Part shown: positions 50,253-58,077 of the stretch, one piece after another | Layout of the letters: each line of letters starts with the position of its first letter | How positions within the stretch are numbered: the stretch's first letter is position 1 | Made by a program: the position numbers and the translations under genes | The notes under the pieces: model-generated | Told to the model about the DNA's origin: nothing | The model's input: only the letters and a program-made list of their open reading frames with translations | Databases searched by the model: none | From: a virus | DNA: 64,000 bases | Direction: 5' to 3' (one strand) | Virus record (IMG/VR): IMGVR_UViG_3300024999_000066 | Location: 25,920-89,919 of that record

Positions 50253-51245
50253 TTAAGAAATCCTTGTAAGAATCTCAGCTTTAGCAGCCTCCTTACCACG
50301 CTCATATGCTTCACCTTCAAAGTCACTAATAGTGAGCATCCACTGTACAATCTCCATCAGTTCTGAAATAGCTTCTGAAGGTTTTAGGTTGTGAGATTCT
50401 ACATGCCATTGAATCTCTTCGTAAACACCTTGTTTGAATGTGCCGTCACCAAATGTACTCATTTTTTGACTCCTCCAAGATTTCTTCATTTGTTTCTGTT
50501 TAAGATCGTGCCAAGGTTTCCAGCCTTTAGGTTTCTCAATTACAATACTCGGAATCTTAGCAAACTCATCATACCATGTAAAGTCACTACTTTTACCTGT
50601 CAACATTGGGTTATGATACTTACCCGCAAATGTTTCTAGTCGATTGAAGCTCAAATCAATCGTGTGTTTTTCTTTAGCCTTAATTTCAATCCCAACCAAA
50701 TGAGACAACCTATTTGCTTTGACAGAAGCATACCCTTCATCTTCAGCGCTGTCAATATAAGATTTGAAAGCCTTCTTCACCAATTCTTTGCAACTATCTG
50801 TCATCTGATAACCAAGACGACGAAAGTATTTCAAAGCCCACACCCAAGCATTATATTCACGATCAATTGTGGCATTACAGTTGGAAAATCCACCAAAGAA
50901 ACCGCGATTAGCACTAGCTGGTTGCTTACTCTTGTTGTGGCCCAATTCATGGAAATACACCAACAAATCATCGATACTTTCAGGGATTACAGAGCTAATA
51001 TGTGAACCCATGTGAGTGGATGCAGACCATTTGTCTTGAATAGGGACAAATCCAAGATTATCTTTGGTAAGACGATAAGAAATGTATTCTGCAAACGAGC
51101 GACCGGCCACAGGAATAGCCGTCTTGACAGTGCGTTTCTTTGGTTTTGCAATGGTGAAATCAGGAATAGTTGCCCAACCTGTGACCGGAATCTGGTTGTT
51201 ACCGCTGCCAATCGTGATCGTAACGTCTGATGGTGTAAAGGCCAT
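50253..51245 (-). CDS. Zincin-like metallopeptidase, first gene of the leftward operon
   Basis: A 330-residue protein with the zinc motif YFHELGHN (residues about 99-106). Aromatic and basic sequence around it (EYISYRLTKDNLGF, then NATIDREYNAWVWALKYF) resembles polyvalent/ArdC-type zincins that act in antirestriction. Residues 1-25 (PSDVTITIG...IPVTGW) instead look like the start of the phage's tail-tube proteins. The last 69 residues begin at an in-frame ATG (50462) with a strong GGAGGAG site and may also be made alone. AAGGAG precedes 51245; the promoter is at 51286-51314. Confidence 0.65.
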   Translation of the reverse strand: MAFTPSDVTITIGSGNNQIPVTGWATIPDFTIAKPKKRTVKTAIPVAGRSFAEYISYRLTKDNLGFVPIQDKWSASTHMGSHISSVIPESIDDLLVYFHELGHNKSKQPASANRGFFGGFSNCNATIDREYNAWVWALKYFRRLGYQMTDSCKELVKKAFKSYIDSAEDEGYASVKANRLSHLVGIEIKAKEKHTIDLSFNRLETFAGKYHNPMLTGKSSDFTWYDEFAKIPSIVIEKPKGWKPWHDLKQKQMKKSWRSQKMSTFGDGTFKQGVYEEIQWHVESHNLKPSEAISELMEIVQWMLTISDFEGEAYERGKEAAKAEILTRIS

Positions 51246-51285
51246 TTTGCTACTCCTTGTCGGGAATGTCTGTTTGATGGGGTCA

Positions 51286-51314
51286 AATCTACGCCCATTT
51301 CTCACCTCTGTCAA
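51286..51314 (-). promoter_or_regulatory. Leftward sigma70-type promoter
   Basis: Reading leftward: TTGACA (51314-51309), a 17-nt spacer, TAGATT (51291-51286). It drives the minus-strand replication operon, back-to-back with the rightward promoter 57 nt away. Confidence 0.75.
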
Positions 51315-51370
51315 CCCTCCTCCCAACAAAATTCTCCCCAGAATCTTTGTGAATAAATTCACATCCCCTC

Positions 51371-51398
51371 TTGACTTCACCCCTTGATCTGTTATGAT
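51371..51398 (+). promoter_or_regulatory. Rightward early sigma70-type promoter
   Basis: TTGACT (51371-51376), a 16-nt spacer, TATGAT (51393-51398), 45 nt before the first early gene. With its leftward partner it forms a divergent control region that should be read by unmodified host polymerase. Confidence 0.75.
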
Positions 51399-51442
51399 TG
51401 GCCTACATTAATTGAGGAGGGGCAGCAGAGCTGCTGGTTGTT

Positions 51443-51718
51443 ATGAATATTGAAGGTGCAAAAGTCTTGTTGAGAACTGCCTTACCATGTCCTTGGTGTG
51501 GAATCCAGCCAGTATTGCAGACTAAGCGAGTTGGTCACAGAGATGACCCAGACAGGGTTGTGTACCTTGAATGTTCTGGATGTGCTGTCTCCAAGAAAGT
51601 TTATGTGCTAGATTCCGATCAGGACAAGGCACACAAACTAGACTACCGTTATGAGACAGCAGTTGCTATTGTTTGTCTGGAAAGAGTCCTAACGGCTTGG
51701 AATATGAGGAAGAACTGA
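51443..51718 (+). CDS. Lar-like restriction alleviation protein
   Basis: A 91-residue protein with a CPWCGIQP...CSGC zinc pair, the pattern of Lar-family proteins, which in Rac prophage modulate type I restriction. As the first rightward gene it is well placed for immediate-early antirestriction. Function by family resemblance only. Confidence 0.65.
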   Translation: MNIEGAKVLLRTALPCPWCGIQPVLQTKRVGHRDDPDRVVYLECSGCAVSKKVYVLDSDQDKAHKLDYRYETAVAIVCLERVLTAWNMRKN

Positions 51719-51790
51719 ATGAAAAAGAAATTTAAAATTATTGACGCATGTTCTGGAGAGAATCTTAAGCTTGGGGAGGGGAAAGCGTGA
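51719..51790 (+). CDS. Very small peptide ORF
   Basis: A 23-residue ORF (KKKFKIIDACSGENL core) that starts directly after the preceding stop and overlaps the next ATG. Tight chaining suggests it is translated. Confidence 0.45.
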   Translation: MKKKFKIIDACSGENLKLGEGKA

Positions 51791-51906
51791 TGAACAACCA
51801 AGGGATTTTCTTCCTCGTAGGAAATTTTATGGATTATGATACGTATGTCAGGAAGCTGTCTGATGTTTGTCCGAAGTATGATGTGATTTGGGTAGGAGGA
51901 GAGTGA
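51790..51906 (+). CDS. Small unknown peptide
   Basis: A 38-residue ORF (GIFFLVGNFMDYD core), linked to both neighbours by TGATG overlaps. Unknown function. Confidence 0.5.
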   Translation: MNNQGIFFLVGNFMDYDTYVRKLSDVCPKYDVIWVGGE

Positions 51907-52013
51907 TGACTCTACAAGAATCCCTAGAAAAACTGCATCGTTGTGTTGATGATATTAAGAAAGAATTTATTAAAGCTTTTCCCATCTTACTCCTGTTGAG
52001 GAAAAAGAAATGA
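51906..52013 (+). CDS. Small unknown peptide
   Basis: A 35-residue helical, basic ORF (SLEKLHRCVDDIKKE core; ends LLLLRKKK). TGATG start and ATGA end overlaps imply coupled translation. Confidence 0.5.
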   Translation: MTLQESLEKLHRCVDDIKKEFIKAFPILLLLRKKK

Positions 52014-52183
52014 GAAACAAATACCCCGGCATATGCTACAGATGTGGACAAATGTGTGAGAAAGGGGCTGGACATTTTGAGAGATATAAGGGAAGCTTTC
52101 GTGTACAGCATGCTGAATGTGCTATTAGGTGGAGGAATATGAAGAATGAAACACGCACAGGTCTTGTGGATAGGGGCTTGTAG
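52010..52183 (+). CDS. Small zinc-finger protein
   Basis: A 57-residue protein. CYRCGQMCEKGAGHFERYKG then VQHAECA (shown in part) is a treble-clef-like zinc motif (C-x2-C...H-x3-C) found in small proteins of many phages. DNA/RNA or protein contact likely, target unknown. Confidence 0.65.
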   Translation: MRNKYPGICYRCGQMCEKGAGHFERYKGSFRVQHAECAIRWRNMKNETRTGLVDRGL

Positions 52184-52256
52184 CCAGATATGTTGCACTA
52201 TCTATACGAACTATATTATCTTACTAATACAATACATATCCTAAGGAGATATATGA

Positions 52257-53630
52257 TTGACAATTAAGTTATGGAACATGAGTAGTGAAGAGAGGAAAGA
52301 AGTGATGGTGGTGTGTACTCACTTCAATATTCACTACAATAGAACAAAGAAATATGAACCTATTTATAAAGCACTTGAAGCTTCTGTTGGTGCTGGCTAC
52401 AGTAAAGAGATATGGTCTTTGATTACCAATACAGCGAGAGCTTTAAAGTATGGTGCTAAGGGTATCACAATTCCTCGCCACTTCTCCACTTACACAGCTA
52501 ATAAACAGGGTGTGAGGCCAAGAAAGATGATTTCTCTTGTTGACACGCTAGCTAATATGGGTTATCTTCTTTCGTATGTTGGCGGTGTTGTGGATTGGAA
52601 AGAGATGGATTTAATCTCAAGTCGTGTACTATTTACAGAAAAATACTTCTCTCTTTGGAAGGGTGTAGATGTATCTGATGAAAAAGAAGTGATTGATTTT
52701 GTTGAGATCAACAATCGTGAGACTAAAGAACCTAAAAGCACACGAGGTGTTAAAGGTGTTAAAGAAATCAGGCTACAGATGGAAAAATTCAATACTCTGT
52801 TGTCTGAAACACAAATTGAACACGAAGGTGTTGTATTACCTACACAGGTCTATAAACGTTCGTTCATTGACAACATTCTAACAGGTGGTCGTATGTACAA
52901 TACAGTTGGTGGTGTGCAGGTGCTGAATCAAAAAGAGAGGTCGGAATTGAAGTTAAATGGTAAAGATGTTGTGGAATTAGATTTCAAAGCTATGCACGCT
53001 TCTCTACTCTATGAACGAGAGTGGCAAGAAAATAAAGACGGTTTGGATCTGTGGATTACAACTGAATGGAATGGGGAATACAACCCTTACAATGCAGACT
53101 TGTCATTTTTAAGTGTAGATTCGCAGAAGATCGAAGAATTTAAAGTAAAATACAATATGCCTAGTTACAACCCAATTCGTAACTTGCAGAAACGAATTGT
53201 CATGGTCGGTCTGAATGCAAAATCATATCGCGATACAGTGCGAAGTGTGACCGAACACTATAAGAATGACTACGATAAACGAGATACAGAAAACGAAGGT
53301 GGTTGTGTTTATTTTGGCATTGAACCTGACTTCGACAGCAAGGGTGAGCTAGAATTCCGTGCTGGTCATTGTGTTCAAGCCGTTGCATACCATAACAGTC
53401 CGATTGCAAAGTACTTTTTCAAAGATCAGGGCGTTCATCTGCAATATCTTGACAGTGAAATCCTGTCGGATGTGATGAGTAAATTGATTATGCAAGGGGA
53501 GGTATTGCTTCCAGAACACGACTCTGTTATTGTGCTTGAAGAATTGGAAGGTGTTGCGCTACAATACATGAAAGATGCCTATCTAAAGGTGATGGGCTCA
53601 GATAAATTCTGTTACGTGGAGAAGAAATAA
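52257..53630 (+). CDS. Polymerase palm protein, TV-Pol-like
   Basis: A 457-residue protein whose C-terminal half reads like a superfamily A polymerase palm. GGRMYNTVGGVQ (210-221) and LKLNGKDVVELDFKAMHASLLY are followed by motif A Asp242 with His247. A motif-B-like helix RNLQKRIVMVGLNAKS (308-323), AYHNSPIAKYF, LDSEILSDVM (398-407) and motif C LLPEHDSVIV (His421-Asp422) complete the set. This set defines TV-Pol, a family predicted to combine primase and polymerase activity. The N-terminal 200 residues are unassigned. TTG start after AAGGAG. The phage also has a family B polymerase, so this one probably serves another task. Confidence 0.7.
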   Translation: MTIKLWNMSSEERKEVMVVCTHFNIHYNRTKKYEPIYKALEASVGAGYSKEIWSLITNTARALKYGAKGITIPRHFSTYTANKQGVRPRKMISLVDTLANMGYLLSYVGGVVDWKEMDLISSRVLFTEKYFSLWKGVDVSDEKEVIDFVEINNRETKEPKSTRGVKGVKEIRLQMEKFNTLLSETQIEHEGVVLPTQVYKRSFIDNILTGGRMYNTVGGVQVLNQKERSELKLNGKDVVELDFKAMHASLLYEREWQENKDGLDLWITTEWNGEYNPYNADLSFLSVDSQKIEEFKVKYNMPSYNPIRNLQKRIVMVGLNAKSYRDTVRSVTEHYKNDYDKRDTENEGGCVYFGIEPDFDSKGELEFRAGHCVQAVAYHNSPIAKYFFKDQGVHLQYLDSEILSDVMSKLIMQGEVLLPEHDSVIVLEELEGVALQYMKDAYLKVMGSDKFCYVEKK

Positions 53631-54127
53631 TGTTCAGCCTTATCAAGAAACTGTTCAAATCAGCACCAAAAGAAACTGTACAAGACAGGGTTGACGATAC
53701 CACTAAAACTATGGTAGGGGAGCCTGTCATCTCTTTTGTTCGGTGTCTGAAAGCTACACCAAAAAGGTTTAAGCTTAAGATCCACAGCCGATATGAGGCG
53801 GAATCTTCTGGTAAGTGGCCTGAGATTTACCCTTGGATGATTGATAAGCTTGAACTGCACACAGGATTTTGTTCACTGCTAGACAAGAAAGATGGCAGCG
53901 TGTATTATGCTATCGTTCACAGAGGTCAGTTTTACAGTGTGAAAGGTCTTAAGTTCTCCTTGAATGGTTGGGAATCTAAATACATTTGTGAGGCATTCAG
54001 GGATTGGCGTAAGCCTGTAATTATCCGAAGAGACAGAATTAACCAAGCTTACTGGGAACGTGAGCGGTTGGTTAAGGATATTGTCGAGAAGCAAGAACGG
54101 CTTAAGTTAATGGAGAAATTTGTATGA
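53630..54127 (+). CDS. Unknown basic protein
   Basis: A 165-residue, Lys/Arg-rich protein with a C-terminal coiled coil (RERLVKDIVEKQERLKLM). It overlaps the polymerase-like gene by one base, so the two may act together. No motif recognised. Confidence 0.6.
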   Translation: MFSLIKKLFKSAPKETVQDRVDDTTKTMVGEPVISFVRCLKATPKRFKLKIHSRYEAESSGKWPEIYPWMIDKLELHTGFCSLLDKKDGSVYYAIVHRGQFYSVKGLKFSLNGWESKYICEAFRDWRKPVIIRRDRINQAYWERERLVKDIVEKQERLKLMEKFV

Positions 54128-54330
54128 CACCACTACTAATCACCCTATACATCCTAAGCATTCTCCTATGCTTCACAGGAATTATCCTGTACGAACGTAA
54201 GAAAATGTACATTGACCAAGAAGCTTTGTTTGCAATTAGTTTGTCTTCAATTGTCTGGCCTCTGTGTCTAGCTGCTCTTATCATCTTTAAGGTTTATGCG
54301 TGGTTGGAGGAGGTGGTGAACAAGAAATAA
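54124..54330 (+). CDS. Two-helix membrane protein
   Basis: A 68-residue protein: LLITLYILSILLCFTGIILY and SIVWPLCLAALIIFKVYAW helices with a charged loop. ATGA overlap with the previous gene. The terminator follows 3 nt after its stop. Confidence 0.65.
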   Translation: MTPLLITLYILSILLCFTGIILYERKKMYIDQEALFAISLSSIVWPLCLAALIIFKVYAWLEEVVNKK

Positions 54331-54333
54331 CCC

Positions 54334-54370
54334 AAAGCCCTCTCAAGAAACCCTTGACTGAGGGCTTTTT
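54334..54370 (+). terminator. Rho-independent terminator
   Basis: AAAGCCCTC (54334-54342) pairs with GAGGGCTTT (54360-54368), with TCAAG/CTTGA stacked inside, followed by T54369-T54370 of a TTTTT run. Confidence 0.85.
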
Positions 54371-54415
54371 GACGCCTAAAATTCTCACATCAGCCACTCA
54401 CACAGAAGCTTTCTC

Positions 54416-54811
54416 ATGACTCGTATCAATGTTATCGCCCCATCTGAATTGCACAATAAACACCTTCTAGGTGAGCTGCATGAGATAACCCGTGTTTTTG
54501 GTCTTGTGCGTAAAGCTCAAGATAGGAAAATTAACAAATACAATTTCAAAGATAAGATTAAGCAAACATCAGCTTACACAATGGGCACAGGGCATGTCGT
54601 TTGGTTTTATGATAAGCTTGACTTCATCACTAAGAGGTATTATTCTTTGTGTAATGAAGCTGTAAGTCGTGGTTATAAAGTAAGTACTATTGACAGAGAC
54701 AGTCTGATTGAAGGAATCAACAGCTGGTGGTTTGGAGATTACATTCCTACACAAGAAGCTATTGAAATTAATCGTCAGCGTATTAATGAACGTTTGGGAG
54801 AGATGAAATGA
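54416..54811 (+). CDS. denV: T4 endonuclease V (DenV)-like pyrimidine dimer glycosylase
   Basis: A 131-residue protein aligning end to end with T4 DenV. MTRIN start (Thr2 nucleophile, Arg3), SELHNKHLLGELHEITRVFG with Glu23 and Arg26 at exactly the T4 positions (shown in part), GTGHVVWFYDKL...RY, and GDYIPTQEAI. It excises UV pyrimidine dimers and nicks the strand, protecting phage DNA in sunlight. It is the first gene after a terminator; its own ribosome site is weak. Confidence 0.9.
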   Translation: MTRINVIAPSELHNKHLLGELHEITRVFGLVRKAQDRKINKYNFKDKIKQTSAYTMGTGHVVWFYDKLDFITKRYYSLCNEAVSRGYKVSTIDRDSLIEGINSWWFGDYIPTQEAIEINRQRINERLGEMK

Positions 54812-55281
54812 CTCAGATTAAAGATGGTGACGTGTTTAAGTGGAAGTACAAAGACGATGCAGCCTATCGTGCCAAGTGTCCGAATGGAACAGCTTACTGG
54901 TGTATGGATAACCAATGCTTTGCTACAGTTCGTGATGGTGTGACATATCTCATTGACACCTATTGGGCTCACTACGGCTGTGAGTATATTGGCAACGAAG
55001 TTAAGATTATAGATGTTGAACGTGTTGATCTTGAATTCATCTGTAATCTAAACCAGATTGAATGGATTAGTGAATACTACATTCAAGACTATGACAAGGT
55101 GTACAACCTTAGTCGTCAGAGTCGTTGCTATAAACATTATGCAATTGATAAAGGTGCACAGCCTAGTAAGGAAGCTATTCTTAAGAAGATCACTGCTGAA
55201 CGGGATCAATTGGTAAGAGATGTTGATCACAGCCAATGGCGAATTAAGATGTTGAATGAACAGATTGAGGGGTTGAAATGA
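54808..55281 (+). CDS. Unknown early protein
   Basis: A 157-residue protein. N-terminal half with Cys/Trp/Tyr (RAKCPNGTAYWCMDNQCF), C-terminal coiled coil (ERDQLVRDVDHSQWRIKML). Overlaps denV by 4 bp. No family recognised. Confidence 0.6.
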   Translation: MTQIKDGDVFKWKYKDDAAYRAKCPNGTAYWCMDNQCFATVRDGVTYLIDTYWAHYGCEYIGNEVKIIDVERVDLEFICNLNQIEWISEYYIQDYDKVYNLSRQSRCYKHYAIDKGAQPSKEAILKKITAERDQLVRDVDHSQWRIKMLNEQIEGLK

Positions 55282-55481
55282 AAGACTACCTAGGCCCAAA
55301 TGAGATTCCACTGGTTGACCCTGAATTTACACGGGAAGAGCAGTGGAATAATGCTATTCGAAGGTATGGCGTAAAGAATGCTCATATCTGGTTTGGTGTA
55401 GAAGATTTGAGTGAGATGCAATTGACAAGGAATGTTTTACTTGAACGATCAGGAATCACTGTAGGGGAGAATGGAGAATGA
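55278..55481 (+). CDS. Small unknown protein
   Basis: A 67-residue acidic protein (EFTREEQWNNAIRRYG). ATGA overlap with the preceding gene. No family recognised. Confidence 0.6.
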   Translation: MKDYLGPNEIPLVDPEFTREEQWNNAIRRYGVKNAHIWFGVEDLSEMQLTRNVLLERSGITVGENGE

Positions 55482-55657
55482 ACGTACGACTTAAAACAAC
55501 ACTCACAGCCAACCAATATGCAAGTGCAATCAGTGCAGGACTTAGCCTCAGCTCAGTTTACCAAGTTGAGTATGAGAAAGTTATGGATGGGCATTTGTGC
55601 TATAAATTGGTTGGTGGGTATATCTATTTGGCAGATTATTTTGAGGAAGTGAAATGA
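55478..55657 (+). CDS. Small unknown protein
   Basis: A 59-residue protein (starts MNVRLKTTLTANQYA, ends DYFEEVK), overlapping both neighbours by 4 bp. Coding potential is supported by the chain of couplings. Confidence 0.6.
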   Translation: MNVRLKTTLTANQYASAISAGLSLSSVYQVEYEKVMDGHLCYKLVGGYIYLADYFEEVK

Positions 55658-55830
55658 AACTATTCTCGAAATGCGAAGGCACAAACTGCCCAGTATCATC
55701 CACATGTTTCAGATACACTGTGCCACCAGCCCCTAAGAATCAACCTTGGTTATGCATGATCGTAGCTTGTAAAGATTTGAATGAGAATGGGTGTAAATTT
55801 TATATTGAGAATGAGGAGAAAAGTAAATGA
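55654..55830 (+). CDS. Cys-rich small protein
   Basis: A 58-residue protein with six cysteines (KCEGTNCPVSSTCFRY, CMIVACKD, NGCKF), suggesting metal binding or a knottin-like fold. Overlaps both neighbours by 4 bp. Confidence 0.6.
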   Translation: MKLFSKCEGTNCPVSSTCFRYTVPPAPKNQPWLCMIVACKDLNENGCKFYIENEEKSK

Positions 55831-56048
55831 AAGGCACTCAGACAGAAGTTTCAACGGATTGTAGATCAGAAGAGGGTATAACTGTTGGATTAGTTGACTC
55901 TCTAATTTCTATTTGTAGGGTGTTAGCTAAGCGCAATCTTGAAGGGTTTAACGTAGGTTGGGCTCTTTGTGATTTAATCTCTGATGAGGATTTTAATACT
56001 ATCCTAGCTAAAGGTAAGTCTGTTACCATGGAGACTCAGAATGAATGA
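55827..56048 (+). CDS. Small unknown protein
   Basis: A 73-residue protein with a helical core (VDSLISICRVLAKRNLEG). Overlaps the next gene by 8 bp. No family recognised. Confidence 0.55.
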   Translation: MKGTQTEVSTDCRSEEGITVGLVDSLISICRVLAKRNLEGFNVGWALCDLISDEDFNTILAKGKSVTMETQNE

Positions 56049-56259
56049 TTACGATGTTTCCTTGGACATAGCAGCCTCGGATATACGCACAGAGCTGTCA
56101 AGAAAAATTCAAGAAGTGGTTAATAGTAATCAAGAATCTTTCATTGCACATTGGATTAAACAACACCCTGATACAGACTTCTCTACGATTAGACTGTGTC
56201 ATAGCTTTAGGGGAAATTATTACCAGTTTTGGATTGAGGAGAAAGATAATGCTTCCTAA
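56041..56259 (+). CDS. Small unknown protein
   Basis: A 72-residue acidic protein (LSRKIQEVVNSNQESFIA) with an aromatic C-terminal strand (NYYQFWIEEK). No family recognised. Confidence 0.55.
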   Translation: MNDYDVSLDIAASDIRTELSRKIQEVVNSNQESFIAHWIKQHPDTDFSTIRLCHSFRGNYYQFWIEEKDNAS

Positions 56260-56455
56260 CCTACCACTAGATGTAAATAATAAACAAATACGTGTAGGAG
56301 ACACCGTTGTCTTTGGTGCCGATAATAGTTCTTATCTTCATGTAGGAAAGGTGTACAAAATCACACCTTGTTTCGTCTGGATGAAGCTTGCTTATCCGTT
56401 TGATCACGGTAGTTTTCGTAGAGATTTTAGGCGAGTTGCCATCATTTCTCCTTGA
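56249..56455 (+). CDS. Small SH3-like protein
   Basis: A 68-residue protein: KQIRVGDTVVFG...HVGKVYKIT is a compact beta pattern of SH3/KOW type. ATG 56249 is fixed by AGGAG. Target unknown. Confidence 0.55.
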   Translation: MLPNLPLDVNNKQIRVGDTVVFGADNSSYLHVGKVYKITPCFVWMKLAYPFDHGSFRRDFRRVAIISP

Positions 56456-56480
56456 CATCCATTCCACAATCATCCACAAT
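56452..56480 (+). promoter_or_regulatory. Possible early promoter
   Basis: Consensus TTGACA (56452-56457) but a poor -10 (CACAAT, 56475-56480) at 17-nt spacing. Weak. Confidence 0.3.
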
Positions 56481-56517
56481 ACAAACACAGAAAGACAATA
56501 TTTATGAGGAGAATGTT

Positions 56518-56913
56518 ATGAAAATCACAACACGAACAGAACAAGTCATTACAGTACGTGATTGGGACACTTTGGTAGAAACCACATATGGTCGTCCCTA
56601 CAGCTTTCAGCAACAAGATGGCTGTAAAGAACGGCAACGTGTTAAGATCGCAATTCCTGATTATGCTGAAGATTATGATAACCACGAAGTTCCTGAAGAA
56701 GTAAATCACGAAGAAATGGGTGTTAGTTTCAAAGCTTGGCTTGAACGTGACCCTAAGCAACCGCTTAATTCACCTGATGAGTGGGACCGTAAGAATGGTC
56801 TTAGTATGTGGTGGGAGCGTAATTTCTATCCAGCTGTAGAAATGATTGCAAATGATCTACATGCAAAAGGGTTGATTGAAGCTGGTACATACACAATTGA
56901 TATCGATTGGTAA
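56518..56913 (+). CDS. Unknown acidic protein
   Basis: A 131-residue acidic, Trp-rich protein (ITVRDWDTLVETTYGRPYSF, WDRKNGLSMWWERNFYP). ATG 56518 after GAGGAGAATGTT. Compact single domain; no family recognised, no zinc or nucleotide motif. Confidence 0.6.
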   Translation: MKITTRTEQVITVRDWDTLVETTYGRPYSFQQQDGCKERQRVKIAIPDYAEDYDNHEVPEEVNHEEMGVSFKAWLERDPKQPLNSPDEWDRKNGLSMWWERNFYPAVEMIANDLHAKGLIEAGTYTIDIDW

Positions 56914-56925
56914 AGGAGAAAAATA

Positions 56926-57144
56926 ATGTCAGCACCAAAGAAGAAAGTCTCAGTATCCAAACGCCCATCTGCTGAACAGATTCAGGATAGCTTGAAGTGG
57001 GCAGCCTTTGTAGCAGCCAGTCAGGTTGAATGGGATGAGTTGTCAGAATCTTACAAAGACTTCTTTGAAGTGATTGGGAATACCAAATCTTCTAGTGAAG
57101 AAATTAATCAAGCTATCGTCAAAGCAATGGGAGAGAATAAATGA
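56926..57144 (+). CDS. Small unknown protein
   Basis: A 72-residue protein, basic start (KKKVSVSKRPS) then helical. AAAGGAGAAAAATA precedes the ATG; ATGA overlap with the next gene. Confidence 0.6.
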   Translation: MSAPKKKVSVSKRPSAEQIQDSLKWAAFVAASQVEWDELSESYKDFFEVIGNTKSSSEEINQAIVKAMGENK

Positions 57145-57341
57145 ATATTGATCTTGGTTATTTGGGTAAAGTAGTTCTGGAAGAAATTGAAATCCCTATC
57201 ATGCCTGTGTTCACAAGTTTTACAGTTATATTAGATGGTTACACCGAATCAGGTATTCGTGTTCATGGCGTGCTTGATAACAGAGAATCTGCATTCTATC
57301 CATGTGTCTGGCAAAATGCTATTTTGATTAAGGTGAATTGA
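57141..57341 (+). CDS. Small unknown beta-rich protein
   Basis: A 66-residue protein of alternating strands (VVLEEIEIPIMPVF, TVILDGYTESGIRVHG). No family recognised. Confidence 0.55.
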   Translation: MNIDLGYLGKVVLEEIEIPIMPVFTSFTVILDGYTESGIRVHGVLDNRESAFYPCVWQNAILIKVN

Positions 57342-57342
57342 G

Positions 57343-57576
57343 ATGAACCTACAAGAGCTTAAACAGAACATCCGAGTAGAGACAGATATGAGTGATATCT
57401 ACTCCAAGATCAAACGTTATGCACAAGGTGGTGTAAAAGAAGTTTATTTCAACCACCGTGGAAATGAAGAGGAGGATGAAATCTCTGATGTACAGGTATC
57501 GATTCTTCGTGAAGCTGGTTATACAGTTGAATGGAATCGTCCATGTCTTTGGTATGAAGTGAGTGGATGGCAATGA
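57343..57576 (+). CDS. Small unknown protein
   Basis: A 77-residue protein: MNLQELKQNIRVETDMS... and VQVSILREAGYTVEWN, a common small phage alpha/beta pattern. Ends overlapping the next start by 4 bp. Confidence 0.6.
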   Translation: MNLQELKQNIRVETDMSDIYSKIKRYAQGGVKEVYFNHRGNEEEDEISDVQVSILREAGYTVEWNRPCLWYEVSGWQ

Positions 57577-57728
57577 CTGTTAAAGAACTGAAAGAGTTCC
57601 TATAGAACCTACCAGATGATGCAGAATGCCTCTCTTACGAAAGCCACTGTACTTACACTGGTAAAATCTATTGGGAAGAGCTTACAGTAAGCTATCGCGA
57701 AGACACTAAAGAGGTTAAATTCTCATGA
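57573..57728 (+). pseudogene. Small gene interrupted by an in-frame amber codon
   Basis: Reads MTVKELKEFL, then TAG at 57603-57605, then NLPDDAECLSYES and on to TGA at 57726 (51 codons in all). The pattern MTVKEL...L..LPDDAE is common in phage early regions and runs straight through the stop. Both ends overlap neighbours as ATGA, as an intact gene would. Either a recent nonsense mutation or a read-through site. Confidence 0.6.
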
Positions 57729-57865
57729 TCACTTACACTATCAGCATCAATAACATCACACAAGGCTCCATCCAAGCCAATTCTCGCAAGGAGGCTGTTA
57801 TCCTTGCTCAAGCATTCAAGACACATTGTATGCAGAGAATTCATGTAGAAAAACCACAGAATTAG
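57725..57865 (+). CDS. Small unknown protein
   Basis: A 46-residue protein beginning MITYTISINNITQG, with a helix containing NSRKEAVILAQAF. ATGA overlap with the interrupted gene upstream. Confidence 0.5.
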   Translation: MITYTISINNITQGSIQANSRKEAVILAQAFKTHCMQRIHVEKPQN

Positions 57866-57873
57866 GTGACGTG

Positions 57874-58077
57874 ATGAACGAGTTAACTGAGTTGCTAGAA
57901 CGTCTTAGAGCATGCGAATTGGCCTATAAAACGGCTAAAACATCGCTTGATGGAAGCACCGCACTAATTACTGCTAAACAAGAGTTGAAAGAAGCACGCT
58001 TTAGTTGGCTTAAGGAATGTGAATCACATATTCTTGAGCATGTTCTTAAAGAGAATCCTGAAAATGTATACGAGTGA
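57874..58077 (+). CDS. Small helical protein
   Basis: A 67-residue protein, almost all helix (MNELTELLERLRACELAYK). TAGGTGACGTG precedes the ATG. No family recognised. Confidence 0.55.
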   Translation: MNELTELLERLRACELAYKTAKTSLDGSTALITAKQELKEARFSWLKECESHILEHVLKENPENVYE

